Both the position numbers and the translations under genes were made by a program. DNA of 30,623 nt from SIG672 sp045657105 (lineage in GTDB: Bacteria; Bacillota; Clostridia; Oscillospirales; CAG-272). The notes beneath the pieces were generated by a model. It was not told where the DNA came from, did not search any database, and worked only from the letters and a program-made list of their open reading frames with translations. Below are positions 16,400 to 23,243 of the stretch, piece after piece. Location of the stretch: contig JAZOSN010000025.1 in NCBI GenBank assembly GCA_045657105.1, forward strand, positions 1-30,623, in the 5' to 3' direction. The stretch's first letter is position 1, and every line of letters begins with the position of its first letter.

Positions 16400-16699
16400 A
16401 TGGACGAAAGAAAAACGGCGTTGATCTTCAAAGCTTTTTGCGATGAAAACCGAATCTGCATTTTGAAGATGCTCAGAAGCGGTGAAAAGTGCGCCTGCAA
16501 GCTGCTTGAAGAGCTGAACGTTACCCAGCCTACGTTGTCCCACCATATGAAAATTCTTTGCGATTCCGGTATTGTGATTGGGCGCAAGGAAGGCAAGTGG
16601 ATGCACTATTCTATCTCAAGTGAGGGAGCGAAGATTGCAGAGGAGTTGCTAAAGGAACTGACGTCCGCCGATTGCGGATGCCGAAAAGATAAAGGATGA
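16400..16699 (+). CDS. arsR: ArsR/SmtB-family metalloregulator
   Basis: A 99-residue winged-helix repressor that releases DNA on binding As(III) or a similar metal. The helix-turn-helix is LEELNVTQPTLSHHMKIL (about residues 37-54). The metal site typical of ArsR, a CxC pair at the start of the recognition region, appears as EKCACKLL with C32 and C34. A further Cys pair (CGC) occurs near the C-terminus. The wing is GRKEGKWMHYSIS. The start at 16400 follows GGGAGGTG (16387-16394); an earlier in-frame ATG at 16385 overlaps that site. The stop overlaps the next start (ATGA), so the three-gene operon is translationally coupled. Confidence 0.9.
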   Translation: MDERKTALIFKAFCDENRICILKMLRSGEKCACKLLEELNVTQPTLSHHMKILCDSGIVIGRKEGKWMHYSISSEGAKIAEELLKELTSADCGCRKDKG

Positions 16700-17391
16700 A
16701 CGATACAAGTATGAAAGATGAATGTTTGATTTGCGGTGCGCCGCTTGAATATTTGGAAACCGAACAGCAGATGGAATGTGCCGTCTGCTACAAAAAAGAA
16801 AACAGCAATACCATATGCCGTAACGGTCACTACGTGTGCAACGAATGCCACACCGGAGGAATGGACAGCATTATCGGTCTGTGCCTTTCGGAAAAGTCGA
16901 AGAACCCCATCGAGATCATTCAAAGGATGATGGCTCTGCCGTTTTGCCATATGCACGGGCCCGAGCATCACGTTATGGTAGGCTCGGCACTTCTGACCGC
17001 CTATAAGAACGCGGGCGGTGATATCGATCTGCCAAAAGCCTTGCCCGAAATGCAAGCGCGGGGCAAAAAGGTTCCCGGCGGAGCCTGCGGATTTTGGGGT
17101 GCTTGCGGTGCAGGCGTGAGTGCGGGAATGTTTGTGTCTATTATTACCGGCTCGACTCCGCTTGCAAATGAAGCGTGGGGACTCTCCAATAAAATGACCT
17201 CCACCGCTCTCGGTGCGATCGGTGAGGTTGGCGGTCCGCGGTGCTGTAAGCGTGATTCATATCTTTCTATCATCAAAGCCGTGGAATTTGCAAAAGAGCG
17301 TCTGGGCGTTGAAATGGAGCTTAGCGAAATCAAATGTATTCACTCGGAACAGAATAATCAATGTATCGGTGCGAGGTGTCCGTTCAAATGA
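16696..17391 (+). CDS. Cysteine-rich DUF5714-type protein of the ars operon
   Basis: A 231-residue soluble protein with 16 cysteines. The N-terminus is a zinc-ribbon/treble-clef-like region: C10/C13, C28/C31, C41, H45, C48 and C51 (including CRNGHYVCNECH). A glycine- and cysteine-rich core follows: FCHMHGPEHH (84-92), CGFWGACGAG (131-140), RCCKRDSY (182-189) and a C-terminal CIGARCPF. I believe it belongs to the DUF5714 family; no biochemical function is assigned in what I know. Lying between arsR and arsC with ATGA overlaps on both sides, it is likely a metal/thiol protein. It might bind or transform As(III), since no efflux pump is present in the operon. That is inference. Confidence 0.75.
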   Translation: MNDTSMKDECLICGAPLEYLETEQQMECAVCYKKENSNTICRNGHYVCNECHTGGMDSIIGLCLSEKSKNPIEIIQRMMALPFCHMHGPEHHVMVGSALLTAYKNAGGDIDLPKALPEMQARGKKVPGGACGFWGACGAGVSAGMFVSIITGSTPLANEAWGLSNKMTSTALGAIGEVGGPRCCKRDSYLSIIKAVEFAKERLGVEMELSEIKCIHSEQNNQCIGARCPFK

Positions 17392-17765
17392 AAAAGAAGA
17401 TAGCCTTTATCTGTGTGCACAATTCCTGTCGAAGTCAGATTGCAGAAGCTCTCGGAAAGCACTTACGTGGTGATGAGTTTGACTTTTACTCGGCAGGCAC
17501 GGAAACAAAACCGCAGATCAATCAGGATGCAGTACGGCTGATGAAACAGCTTTACGGTATTGATATGGAGCATACACAATACAGCAAAACCTTTGATAAA
17601 ATCCCATCTCCCGATATTGCTATCTCTATGGGTTGCGACGTTGGCTGTCCGTTCATCGGCAGAGAGTTCGATAACAACTGGGGCTTGCCCGATCCAACCG
17701 GAAAGAGCGATGCGGAGTTTGTTGAGGTTATTAAGAAGATAGAAAAGAAAATAGCATCTTTATAA
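17388..17765 (+). CDS. arsC: Arsenate reductase, low-molecular-weight phosphatase type
   Basis: A 125-residue ArsC-like enzyme that reduces arsenate to arsenite through a cysteine relay with thioredoxin. The phosphatase-type P-loop has the nucleophile C9 in CVHNSCRSQIAEA. The redox pair is C83 and C87 in MGCDVGCPF, positioned like Cys82/Cys89 of the thioredoxin-coupled ArsC family. Asp101 in LPDPTGKS is the general acid loop. The spacing between the two relay cysteines (three residues) is shorter than in the Bacillus/Staphylococcus enzymes. ATG 17388 overlaps the previous stop (ATGA), preferable to an in-frame start at 17361 inside the upstream gene. A tyrosine phosphatase role is the alternative, but the relay cysteines and arsR favour ArsC. 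Confidence 0.88.
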   Translation: MKKKIAFICVHNSCRSQIAEALGKHLRGDEFDFYSAGTETKPQINQDAVRLMKQLYGIDMEHTQYSKTFDKIPSPDIAISMGCDVGCPFIGREFDNNWGLPDPTGKSDAEFVEVIKKIEKKIASL

Positions 17766-17798
17766 CAGTAATTTAACGAATAGCTGTCTTTTAACGAT

Positions 17799-17837
17799 AG
17801 GAAGGCACTACACCTTGACAGGGAGTAGTGCTTTCCT
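17799..17837 (+). terminator. Stem-loop after the ars operon, probable terminator
   Basis: A 13-bp stem with one G-T pair (17799-17811 with 17825-17837) about 34 bases past the arsC stop, followed only by GTATTTTGG. The weak T-tract makes it a moderate terminator. Confidence 0.55.
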
Positions 17838-17901
17838 GTATTTTGGGGAATCCGAGGCACAAGATATAGGCACCGCATATATCAAAATGCTCCAACAAAG
17901 C

Positions 17902-17927
17902 AAAAAAGCCCTTGTATACCAAGGACT
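17902..17927 (-). terminator. Minus-strand terminator downstream of the tRNA-Ser region
   Basis: Read on the minus strand, AGTCCTTG pairs with CAAGGGCT (one G-T pair) around GTATA and is followed by TTTTT. It is the outermost of several stacked terminators facing transcription from tRNA-Ser. Confidence 0.6.
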
Positions 17928-17954
17928 TTCGGTCAATTTTTAACGATAAAAAGA

Positions 17955-17992
17955 AAACAGTAGGTCGATACGATTGTATCAATCTACTGTTT
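17955..17992 (-). terminator. Long minus-strand hairpin terminator
   Basis: AAACAGTAG (17955-17963) pairs with CTACTGTTT (17984-17992), extended by an inner GATAC/GTATC pairing. On the minus strand it is followed by TCTTTTTATC. It follows directly after the pseudo-tRNA end at 18002-18031, as a terminator follows a tRNA gene. The remainder of the roughly 400-base gene-free stretch 17766-18168 is described in the adjacent entries. Confidence 0.7.
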
Positions 17993-18001
17993 CTTATTTG
18001 G

Positions 18002-18031
18002 CGGAGAGGGTGGGATTCTGAACCCAACGCG
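18002..18031 (-). pseudogene. Decayed tRNA-Ser 3' end (right island edge)
   Basis: On the minus strand this is a T-arm plus the complete 3' acceptor strand CCCTCTCCG of tRNA-Ser, but with an extra A in the T-loop (GTTC-A-GAA). No D-arm or anticodon arm is present. Positions 18010-18031 are identical to 14139-14160, and part of the 3' flank is also similar. Between it and the functional tRNA-Ser lies another hairpin (about 18076-18100, GCAAAA...CGCC/GGCG...TTTTGC). Confidence 0.75.
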
Positions 18032-18128
18032 GGCGTCGTGCTCTGTTTTCTCTCGCTTCTCTTTCCTCCCGCTATGGCAAAATCGCCTTCGGCGTTTTGC
18101 AGGTTTTTTCATCGCAAAGCTTTTTCGT

Positions 18129-18167
18129 AAAACGAAAAAGAGAGCCGTTTGGCTCTCTTTTCGTTTT
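18129..18167 (-). terminator. Terminator of tRNA-Ser
   Basis: A 17-bp stem with one bulged base (18129-18146 with 18151-18167) around a GTTT loop, beginning one base after the tRNA discriminator and followed on the minus strand by ACGAAAAAG. The arms themselves carry A/T runs, making it efficient in either direction. A diverged copy lies at 14108-14139. Confidence 0.8.
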
Positions 18168-18168
18168 A

Positions 18169-18254
18169 CGGAGAGGGTGGGATTCGAACCCACGTGTGGT
18201 TGCCCACAAACTGATTTCGAGTCAGCCCCGTTATGACCACTTCGATACCTCTCC
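18169..18254 (-). tRNA. tRNA-Ser, anticodon CGA
   Basis: An 86-base cloverleaf. The acceptor GGAGAGG pairs with CCTCTCC and the discriminator is G. The anticodon loop is CTCGAAA, with CGA at positions 34-36, reading UCG. A long class II variable arm (GTGGGCAACCAC) is typical of tRNA-Ser. The T-arm GTGGGTTCGAATCCCAC is canonical. CCA is not encoded. A consensus promoter precedes it and a strong hairpin follows. Confidence 0.95.
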
Positions 18255-18302
18255 ATGATGCATACTGTACATATTTATTTGCGCTTTTGCACTGCGGGAT
18301 TC

Positions 18303-18331
18303 ATTATATCACATTAAAAATCATTTTGCAA
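18303..18331 (-). promoter_or_regulatory. Promoter of tRNA-Ser
   Basis: Minus-strand TTGCAA (18326-18331) and TATAAT (18303-18308) with 17-base spacing, about 50 bases before the mature tRNA 5' end. Confidence 0.78.
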
Positions 18332-18367
18332 GACCTTTTTGCAATTTTTTTAACTTTTTTTCAAAAA

Positions 18368-18901
18368 TTACGGCAGTTTTACTATCTGCATACTATTGCC
18401 GAGAGCGGGTATGATCTTATCTCTCAGATCCTCGGTCCGAATGCGAAGACTCGTCGTATTTATACACGGGTGACAACCGACGTAATCGCCCGAAAGCACC
18501 TCTTCTTCAACGAGCAGCTTGACCTTATTTTCTTTGTCGTAAACAAGTCCGAGAATACTCACCGAGCCGGGAGTGAGATCGAGCAGTTTTTCGAGATCCT
18601 CGGGTGTTCCGAACGAAAGCCTCGACGAGCCGATCTGCGAAGAGATAATGCTCGTCTTAAAGCTCTTATAGCCGGGCATCATAAGAAGATAAAACTCGGT
18701 CTTTTGTCTGTTGCAGAGAAAAAGATTTTTACATATCGTCGTTCCGAGCTTTTCGTCCACCTCGCGGCAGGCTTCCATCGACATCGCCGCCTCGTGATCG
18801 ACACGGGTATATTTTACTCCGAGGCTATCGAGAAAATCGTAAGATCTTATTTCCTTTTGAAGTCTTCCCTTTTCGTTTTCGGGACGTCCGTTATATATCA
18901 T
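18368..18901 (-). CDS. Prolyl-tRNA deacylase (ProX/YbaK-like editing domain)
   Basis: A free-standing trans-editing enzyme that hydrolyses mischarged Ala-tRNA(Pro). The 177-residue protein is a single YbaK/aminoacyl-tRNA deacylase domain: TRVDHEAAMSMEAC (about 32-45), the catalytic-lysine-containing CKNLFLCNRQ (about 57-66), YLLMMPGYKSF, GTPEDLEKLLDLTPGSVSILGL (98-119) and the GxHPCINTTSLRI motif near the C-terminus. These match ProX/PrdX-type enzymes rather than Cys-tRNA(Pro) deacylase YbaK. An AAAGG site precedes the ATG, directly after a GC hairpin. It is downstream of the esterase and beta-galactosidase genes but functionally unrelated to them. Confidence 0.9.
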   Translation of the reverse strand: MIYNGRPENEKGRLQKEIRSYDFLDSLGVKYTRVDHEAAMSMEACREVDEKLGTTICKNLFLCNRQKTEFYLLMMPGYKSFKTSIISSQIGSSRLSFGTPEDLEKLLDLTPGSVSILGLVYDKENKVKLLVEEEVLSGDYVGCHPCINTTSLRIRTEDLRDKIIPALGNSMQIVKLP

Positions 18902-18922
18902 ATTTTTTCCTTTTTTCTTTTT

Positions 18923-18950
18923 TCGGGGGACTTTAAAAAAGTCCCCCCGA
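18923..18950. other. GC-rich intercistronic hairpin before the prolyl-tRNA deacylase gene
   Basis: TCGGGGGACTTT pairs with AAAGTCCCCC(C)GA with one bulged C. On the minus strand it is followed by an A-rich tract and the ribosome binding site, not a T-tract, so it is not a canonical terminator for the upstream esterase gene. It could stabilise mRNA ends or separate expression of the two genes. Confidence 0.55.
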
Positions 18951-18959
18951 AGCTTCTAT

Positions 18960-19928
18960 TTATATTATCTTTACAAGCTCTGCGATAAGATTTTCGGCGT
19001 ACAGACTGAATCCCTGCTCGTTGGGGTGAAGTCCCTTATCGGCAAAGAACGAAATATGCCTTGGCACGAGAGTATGTCCGTCCACAAAGTAAAATCCGTA
19101 CTTTTCAGCCTCTTCCCTTACTGCCTTGCAGCATCCGAGGTATCTCTGCCATCTCTCGCCCGTAACTTCAAGACGCCATATCGGAGAAAGAAGGACTATC
19201 TTTGTGTTTTTGCCTTCATATTCTTCCTTTATAAGTGCGAGGAATTTATGCGCGTGATCCTGCATCTCTTTCACCGTAGGATACCATCCGCTATCGTTAG
19301 TACCGTACGCTATGATAACTACGTCAGGATCGAAACTAAGGCTATCAAATGTACTTTCGTGATAAAATCCTCCGCCAACACCCTGGTTTAACATTTCTGC
19401 ATCAAAAAATCTTGCTACTCTGGGAGCATATGCGAGGCTATCGCGGGAGGTTGCCCAACCCTGAGTGATCGAGTCACCGATAAAGAGCATCTTCATACCG
19501 TACTTATAAGGTCTGAGCGTCGCGCCGTCGTCAAGCTCGAGATATTTGAGTATTCCGAGCGTATCGTGACAGGGAAAAACGATCGTTATTCTGTTCTCTT
19601 CTCCGCCCTCGACGTTGAATTTTACCGTTTCGTTATTTTCGTGGAGCTTATCAATGATATACTGCTCGGCAAAAAGTCCGTTTACGTATATCTCGTATCT
19701 GCCGTGGACACCACCGATAGCGTCAAAAGCAACAGTTTTGGAATTTGTATAAAAATCAAGGCAAACCCCGGTAGCGAGCGACGCTCTATCTCCGAGTACG
19801 GGGGCAAGAGCTGTCCACGCTTCTATCTGCTTATCGGTACAGTGTGTAAAGCGTATTCCCTGCTCGGTTTCCTTTACCGAAACTGCGCCAAAGGCGATAT
19901 TTTTTATCTCATTATACGAAAGTCTCAT
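18960..19928 (-). CDS. SGNH/GDSL esterase with N-terminal beta domain (CE2-like)
   Basis: A 322-residue hydrolase. Residues 1-140 form a beta-rich domain; the catalytic SGNH domain follows. Block I is GDSITQG with Ser153, block II GVGGG (183-187), block III YGTND with Asn211, and block V GLHPNEQG with His301. The block V Asp, normally three residues before His, appears one residue further away (ADKGLH). The layout resembles carbohydrate esterase family 2 deacetylases, which remove acetyl groups from sugars. No signal peptide is seen, so it likely acts in the cytoplasm on imported oligosaccharides. It starts 12 bases after the beta-galactosidase stop, in one operon. Substrate is inferred from context. 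Confidence 0.82.
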   Translation of the reverse strand: MRLSYNEIKNIAFGAVSVKETEQGIRFTHCTDKQIEAWTALAPVLGDRASLATGVCLDFYTNSKTVAFDAIGGVHGRYEIYVNGLFAEQYIIDKLHENNETVKFNVEGGEENRITIVFPCHDTLGILKYLELDDGATLRPYKYGMKMLFIGDSITQGWATSRDSLAYAPRVARFFDAEMLNQGVGGGFYHESTFDSLSFDPDVVIIAYGTNDSGWYPTVKEMQDHAHKFLALIKEEYEGKNTKIVLLSPIWRLEVTGERWQRYLGCCKAVREEAEKYGFYFVDGHTLVPRHISFFADKGLHPNEQGFSLYAENLIAELVKII

Positions 19929-19940
19929 TTTAAGTTCTCC

Positions 19941-22900
19941 TTAGAATTTTCTTCCGATTTCATCAAAGAGATCGTCATCGTTTACAAACGTCGGTCTGAG
20001 TCTGAACGAGAAGCTTATATTCTTTTCGTTCAGGCGATATTTGGGATCAAGCTCAGGTCCGCAGGAAGCAGAACCTATTCCCGAATGTCGATAGTCAATA
20101 TTAACGACCGTCTCTTTAAGTGCTTTGAGCTGATGATCGTGCGCGGTATTTGTAAGCTGCTTTGAGCTGTAATGCGAGCAGTTGAAGCTGAACGGCTTGC
20201 CCGTCGATATAGCGGACAGTCCGTGTCCTGAAAGGTTCGAAACGCTTGCCCACTCGGTATCTGTATGCGCCATATTCTCCTGAGGCTTTATGTAATGCTC
20301 GAAATGGTCGTTAACGCTCGTTTCGTAAAGTCCCTGACTCGACGCCCAACGCTTATCGATATAGCTCTCAACGGGTCCGCGTCCGAAATAAACGAGTCTT
20401 TCGTTTTCCTCGGGCATCTTGAACTCAAATCCGAATCTCGGAAGCATAGGACCGGACTTTTCAACCTGAATGTTAAGACGCTCTGCCTTGGTATCTACTA
20501 CAAGACCTTCACCTGCACATACGGTGTAAGTAATATTCATTCTGATAAAGGGTGCTCTGAGTACCTCTCCGCCCATAACTATACAGCTTTCAAGAACCAC
20601 CTTATCGGAGTCCGAAGAAACGAGCGAGAGCGAATGTCTTGTAATAATAGCGCTGTCATATCCCGCCTCAGTCCATTTGATCCTGATTCTTCTGTCGTTA
20701 TCGGTAGGCGCTCTCCATACTGTGGGAGTAACGGGAGATGCGAGCATTTCTCTTCCGTTATCGACGATCGAAGAAAGGAGTGAGCTTATCTTATCAAAGG
20801 TATATACCGTCTTTTTGTCAATTATCTTTATTATGTTATCGTTTTCACTCACTTCAAGCTTGCCGTTTGCCTTGGCAAGAAGAGGAGCCTTTTCGGTGCT
20901 CTCGGCTACGCAGAACTGCTCAAAGCCGATCTCGTATCCCGCCTGCGCCCAAGGAGTAGCGTCGATATTTCTGAGCGAAACGGTAAGTGCGCCTCCGAAT
21001 GTCTTATCAACACCCGAAATGTCGATCTCAAACTCTTTGGTTTCGCGCGGAGCAATATCGGGAGATGCAATTCTTCCCTGCTTTACTATTCTTCCTCTCT
21101 GTTCGAGCTTCCAGAAAATATCGCAATCCGAGAGGTTTTTGAACTCTCTGCGGCTGAGGATCGAGAACTTTCCGCTGAAAACATCGTCACAGACCACCGC
21201 GAAGGGCTTTACTACGTTCTTGTGCTCGAGCATACCGGTAGAAACTCTTCTGTCGGGATATACGAGTCCGTCAAGACAGAAGTTGCTTGAATGACGGTAA
21301 AGCGGCTCGTCGAAGTCACCGCCGTAAAGGAACTCGGGATCTGCATATCTGTTTTCACCGTATGCTACCGAGTGATCGGAAAACTCCCAGATACAACCGC
21401 CGAAAAATCCGTCATTTGCATAGACAATATCCCAGTAGTCTTTAAGATCTCCGGGGCTATTTCCCATAGCGTGAGAATATTCGCACTGGAAGTACGGAAT
21501 ATCGAGCTTTTCCGGATCGGAGGAAAGCTCGGTGCACATATCAAAGGGCTTATACATAACACTGAAAACGTCTGTATATTTATGGAAATCTCCGGGCGCC
21601 TTACGTACACGGGGATCGGGCTTATCGAAAAGATGCTGACGGCAGGGATCCTCGCAGTGAACGATTGCCTCGGGCATTCTCGAGTGCACGAACTCATACA
21701 TCTTTATCTGGTTATCACCAACGCCCGACTCATTTCCGAGCGACCACATAAGAACAGATGCGTGGTTCTTATCACGCTCGAACATTCTCTCGACTCTGTC
21801 AAGGAACATATGAGTCCACTCAGCACTATCCGTAAGTCCTTCCCAATGTTGGATCTTACCCATTCCGTGTGTTTCCATATCGGTTTCGTCACAGACGTAC
21901 ATACCGATCTTATCGCACATTGTTACGAATCTCGGATCGGACGGATAGTGGCTTGTACGTACCATATTGACGTTATGCGCCTTCATAATGCAAAGGTCGC
22001 GCCACATATGATCCTCGGGAGTTGCATATCCGAGATACGGGTGGCTATCGTGGCGGTTTACGCCTCTTGCCTTAACCTTCTTGCCGTTTATGTAGATAAC
22101 CTTTCCGACTATCTTAAACTCACGAAGTCCCACAGGAAGCGAAATATATTCGCTACCGCAGATAATAACGAGAGTATAGAGGTTCGGGATCTCGTCGCTC
22201 CAAAGCTTGGGAGCCGAAACGGAAACAACCTCGTTCTTATCGGTCTTACCCTTACCCGATGCGACCTCGTTCATATCGGGATCAAAGAGCTTATATTCAT
22301 AAGCAAGTGCCTTTGGTGCGGTAAGCTCAACGGTGATATTTGCCTCGTTGTAATCTTCGGAAAGCACAGGCTTCAAATAAATATCCTCGATATGATTTTT
22401 ATCTCTTGCGAGCAGATATACCTCGCGGAAGATACCCGACATACGGAGCTTATCCTGATCCTCGAGATAAGTGCCTACACACCATTTGAGAACGAGCACC
22501 TTAAAGGTGTTTCTTCCTGCTTTAAGAAGCTTTGTGATATTTATTTCGCTTGTCGAGTGACTGACCGTGCTATATCCTGCAAACTTATCATTTACAAAGA
22601 GATAGAAGCAGGAATCAACTCCCTCGAAATTGATATATACGTCTTTTTTATTAAGATATTCTTTATCTACAAAGAGATCTCTTACGTAAAGTCCACAAGG
22701 AATATCGGTAGGAATATGAGGCGGATCTATCGGGAAAACGTATCCGTCGTTTATATATGCCGCCTTATCGTAGCCCTTATCGATAACGCTCTGCCAAGTG
22801 CGCGGAACGGTCATCTTATCAAAGCCGTCGGGCGCAAATCCGTCGGCGAGGAAATCGTCGATGTTATTTGCAGACTCGTAATATCTGAAATCCCAATCTC

Positions 22901-23048
22901 CGCAGAGAGAGATAAAATTTGCACTCTTTGCACGGTTATCGGAAAGTGCGCTCTTTTCATCTGCGTACGGAATGAAGTACGCTCTCGGTTTTTCGCAGTT
23001 TACGTGAAGAGTTTCGAGCTCTCTATGGTAGTTATAGCTAAGTTTCAT
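19941..23048 (-). CDS. Beta-galactosidase, glycoside hydrolase family 2
   Basis: A 1035-residue LacZ-type enzyme hydrolysing terminal beta-galactosides. Domains in order: sugar-binding jelly roll (about 1-215, with RTWQSVIDKGYDKAAYIN typical of LacZ), immunoglobulin-like domain (220-315), TIM barrel (315-610), a linker domain and the C-terminal beta-gal small-chain domain (about 730-1020). The acid/base is E440 (WSLGNESG) and the nucleophile E523 (QCEYSHAMGNS). The NMVRTSHYP and DETDMETHG motifs are intact. No signal peptide, so it is cytoplasmic. The length matches the E. coli enzyme. The gene has its own promoter and is followed closely by the GDSL esterase. No transporter or regulator is adjacent. 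Confidence 0.95.
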   Translation of the reverse strand: MKLSYNYHRELETLHVNCEKPRAYFIPYADEKSALSDNRAKSANFISLCGDWDFRYYESANNIDDFLADGFAPDGFDKMTVPRTWQSVIDKGYDKAAYINDGYVFPIDPPHIPTDIPCGLYVRDLFVDKEYLNKKDVYINFEGVDSCFYLFVNDKFAGYSTVSHSTSEINITKLLKAGRNTFKVLVLKWCVGTYLEDQDKLRMSGIFREVYLLARDKNHIEDIYLKPVLSEDYNEANITVELTAPKALAYEYKLFDPDMNEVASGKGKTDKNEVVSVSAPKLWSDEIPNLYTLVIICGSEYISLPVGLREFKIVGKVIYINGKKVKARGVNRHDSHPYLGYATPEDHMWRDLCIMKAHNVNMVRTSHYPSDPRFVTMCDKIGMYVCDETDMETHGMGKIQHWEGLTDSAEWTHMFLDRVERMFERDKNHASVLMWSLGNESGVGDNQIKMYEFVHSRMPEAIVHCEDPCRQHLFDKPDPRVRKAPGDFHKYTDVFSVMYKPFDMCTELSSDPEKLDIPYFQCEYSHAMGNSPGDLKDYWDIVYANDGFFGGCIWEFSDHSVAYGENRYADPEFLYGGDFDEPLYRHSSNFCLDGLVYPDRRVSTGMLEHKNVVKPFAVVCDDVFSGKFSILSRREFKNLSDCDIFWKLEQRGRIVKQGRIASPDIAPRETKEFEIDISGVDKTFGGALTVSLRNIDATPWAQAGYEIGFEQFCVAESTEKAPLLAKANGKLEVSENDNIIKIIDKKTVYTFDKISSLLSSIVDNGREMLASPVTPTVWRAPTDNDRRIRIKWTEAGYDSAIITRHSLSLVSSDSDKVVLESCIVMGGEVLRAPFIRMNITYTVCAGEGLVVDTKAERLNIQVEKSGPMLPRFGFEFKMPEENERLVYFGRGPVESYIDKRWASSQGLYETSVNDHFEHYIKPQENMAHTDTEWASVSNLSGHGLSAISTGKPFSFNCSHYSSKQLTNTAHDHQLKALKETVVNIDYRHSGIGSASCGPELDPKYRLNEKNISFSFRLRPTFVNDDDLFDEIGRKF

Positions 23049-23102
23049 AGAAATTTTTACCTTTCTTTTTCTTGATCCTTATATTGCGAAATACTTTTGT
23101 TT

Positions 23103-23131
23103 AGTATAGCATACAACCTTTTTTTATTCAA
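23103..23131 (-). promoter_or_regulatory. Sigma-A promoter of the beta-galactosidase/esterase operon
   Basis: Minus-strand TTGAAT (23126-23131) and TATACT (23103-23108) with a 17-base spacer, about 55 bases before the start codon. No obvious operator palindrome or catabolite-response element was seen around it. Confidence 0.75.
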
Positions 23132-23205
23132 TAGTTTCACCCTAAAAATACACAAAACTTTTATTTTTCCAGTTAAAATACAACTTTTGCCCACTCCGAA
23201 AAAAA

Positions 23206-23235
23206 CACCCGAAAATGCATCTGCTTTTTCGGGTG
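23206..23235 (-). terminator. Terminator of the acyl-CoA synthetase-like gene
   Basis: CACCCGAAAA (23206-23215) pairs perfectly with TTTTCGGGTG (23226-23235). On the minus strand it is followed by seven T residues (23199-23205). It lies nine bases after the gene's stop codon. Confidence 0.92.
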
Positions 23236-23243
23236 ACAGTATA

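Noticed and set aside
17361..17387. Longer N-terminus for ArsC
   Set aside because: It adds residues before the P-loop strand not found in the family; ATGA overlap at 17388 fits coupling.
14275..18031. Integrative element with its own integrase
   Set aside because: No integrase, transposase or relaxase sequence was seen in any frame between the repeats.
21291..23075. Long plus-strand open frame (594 codons)
   Set aside because: It lies antisense to the clear beta-galactosidase gene and its translation is Ile/Val/Cys/Arg-rich with no recognisable domain; a composition artefact.
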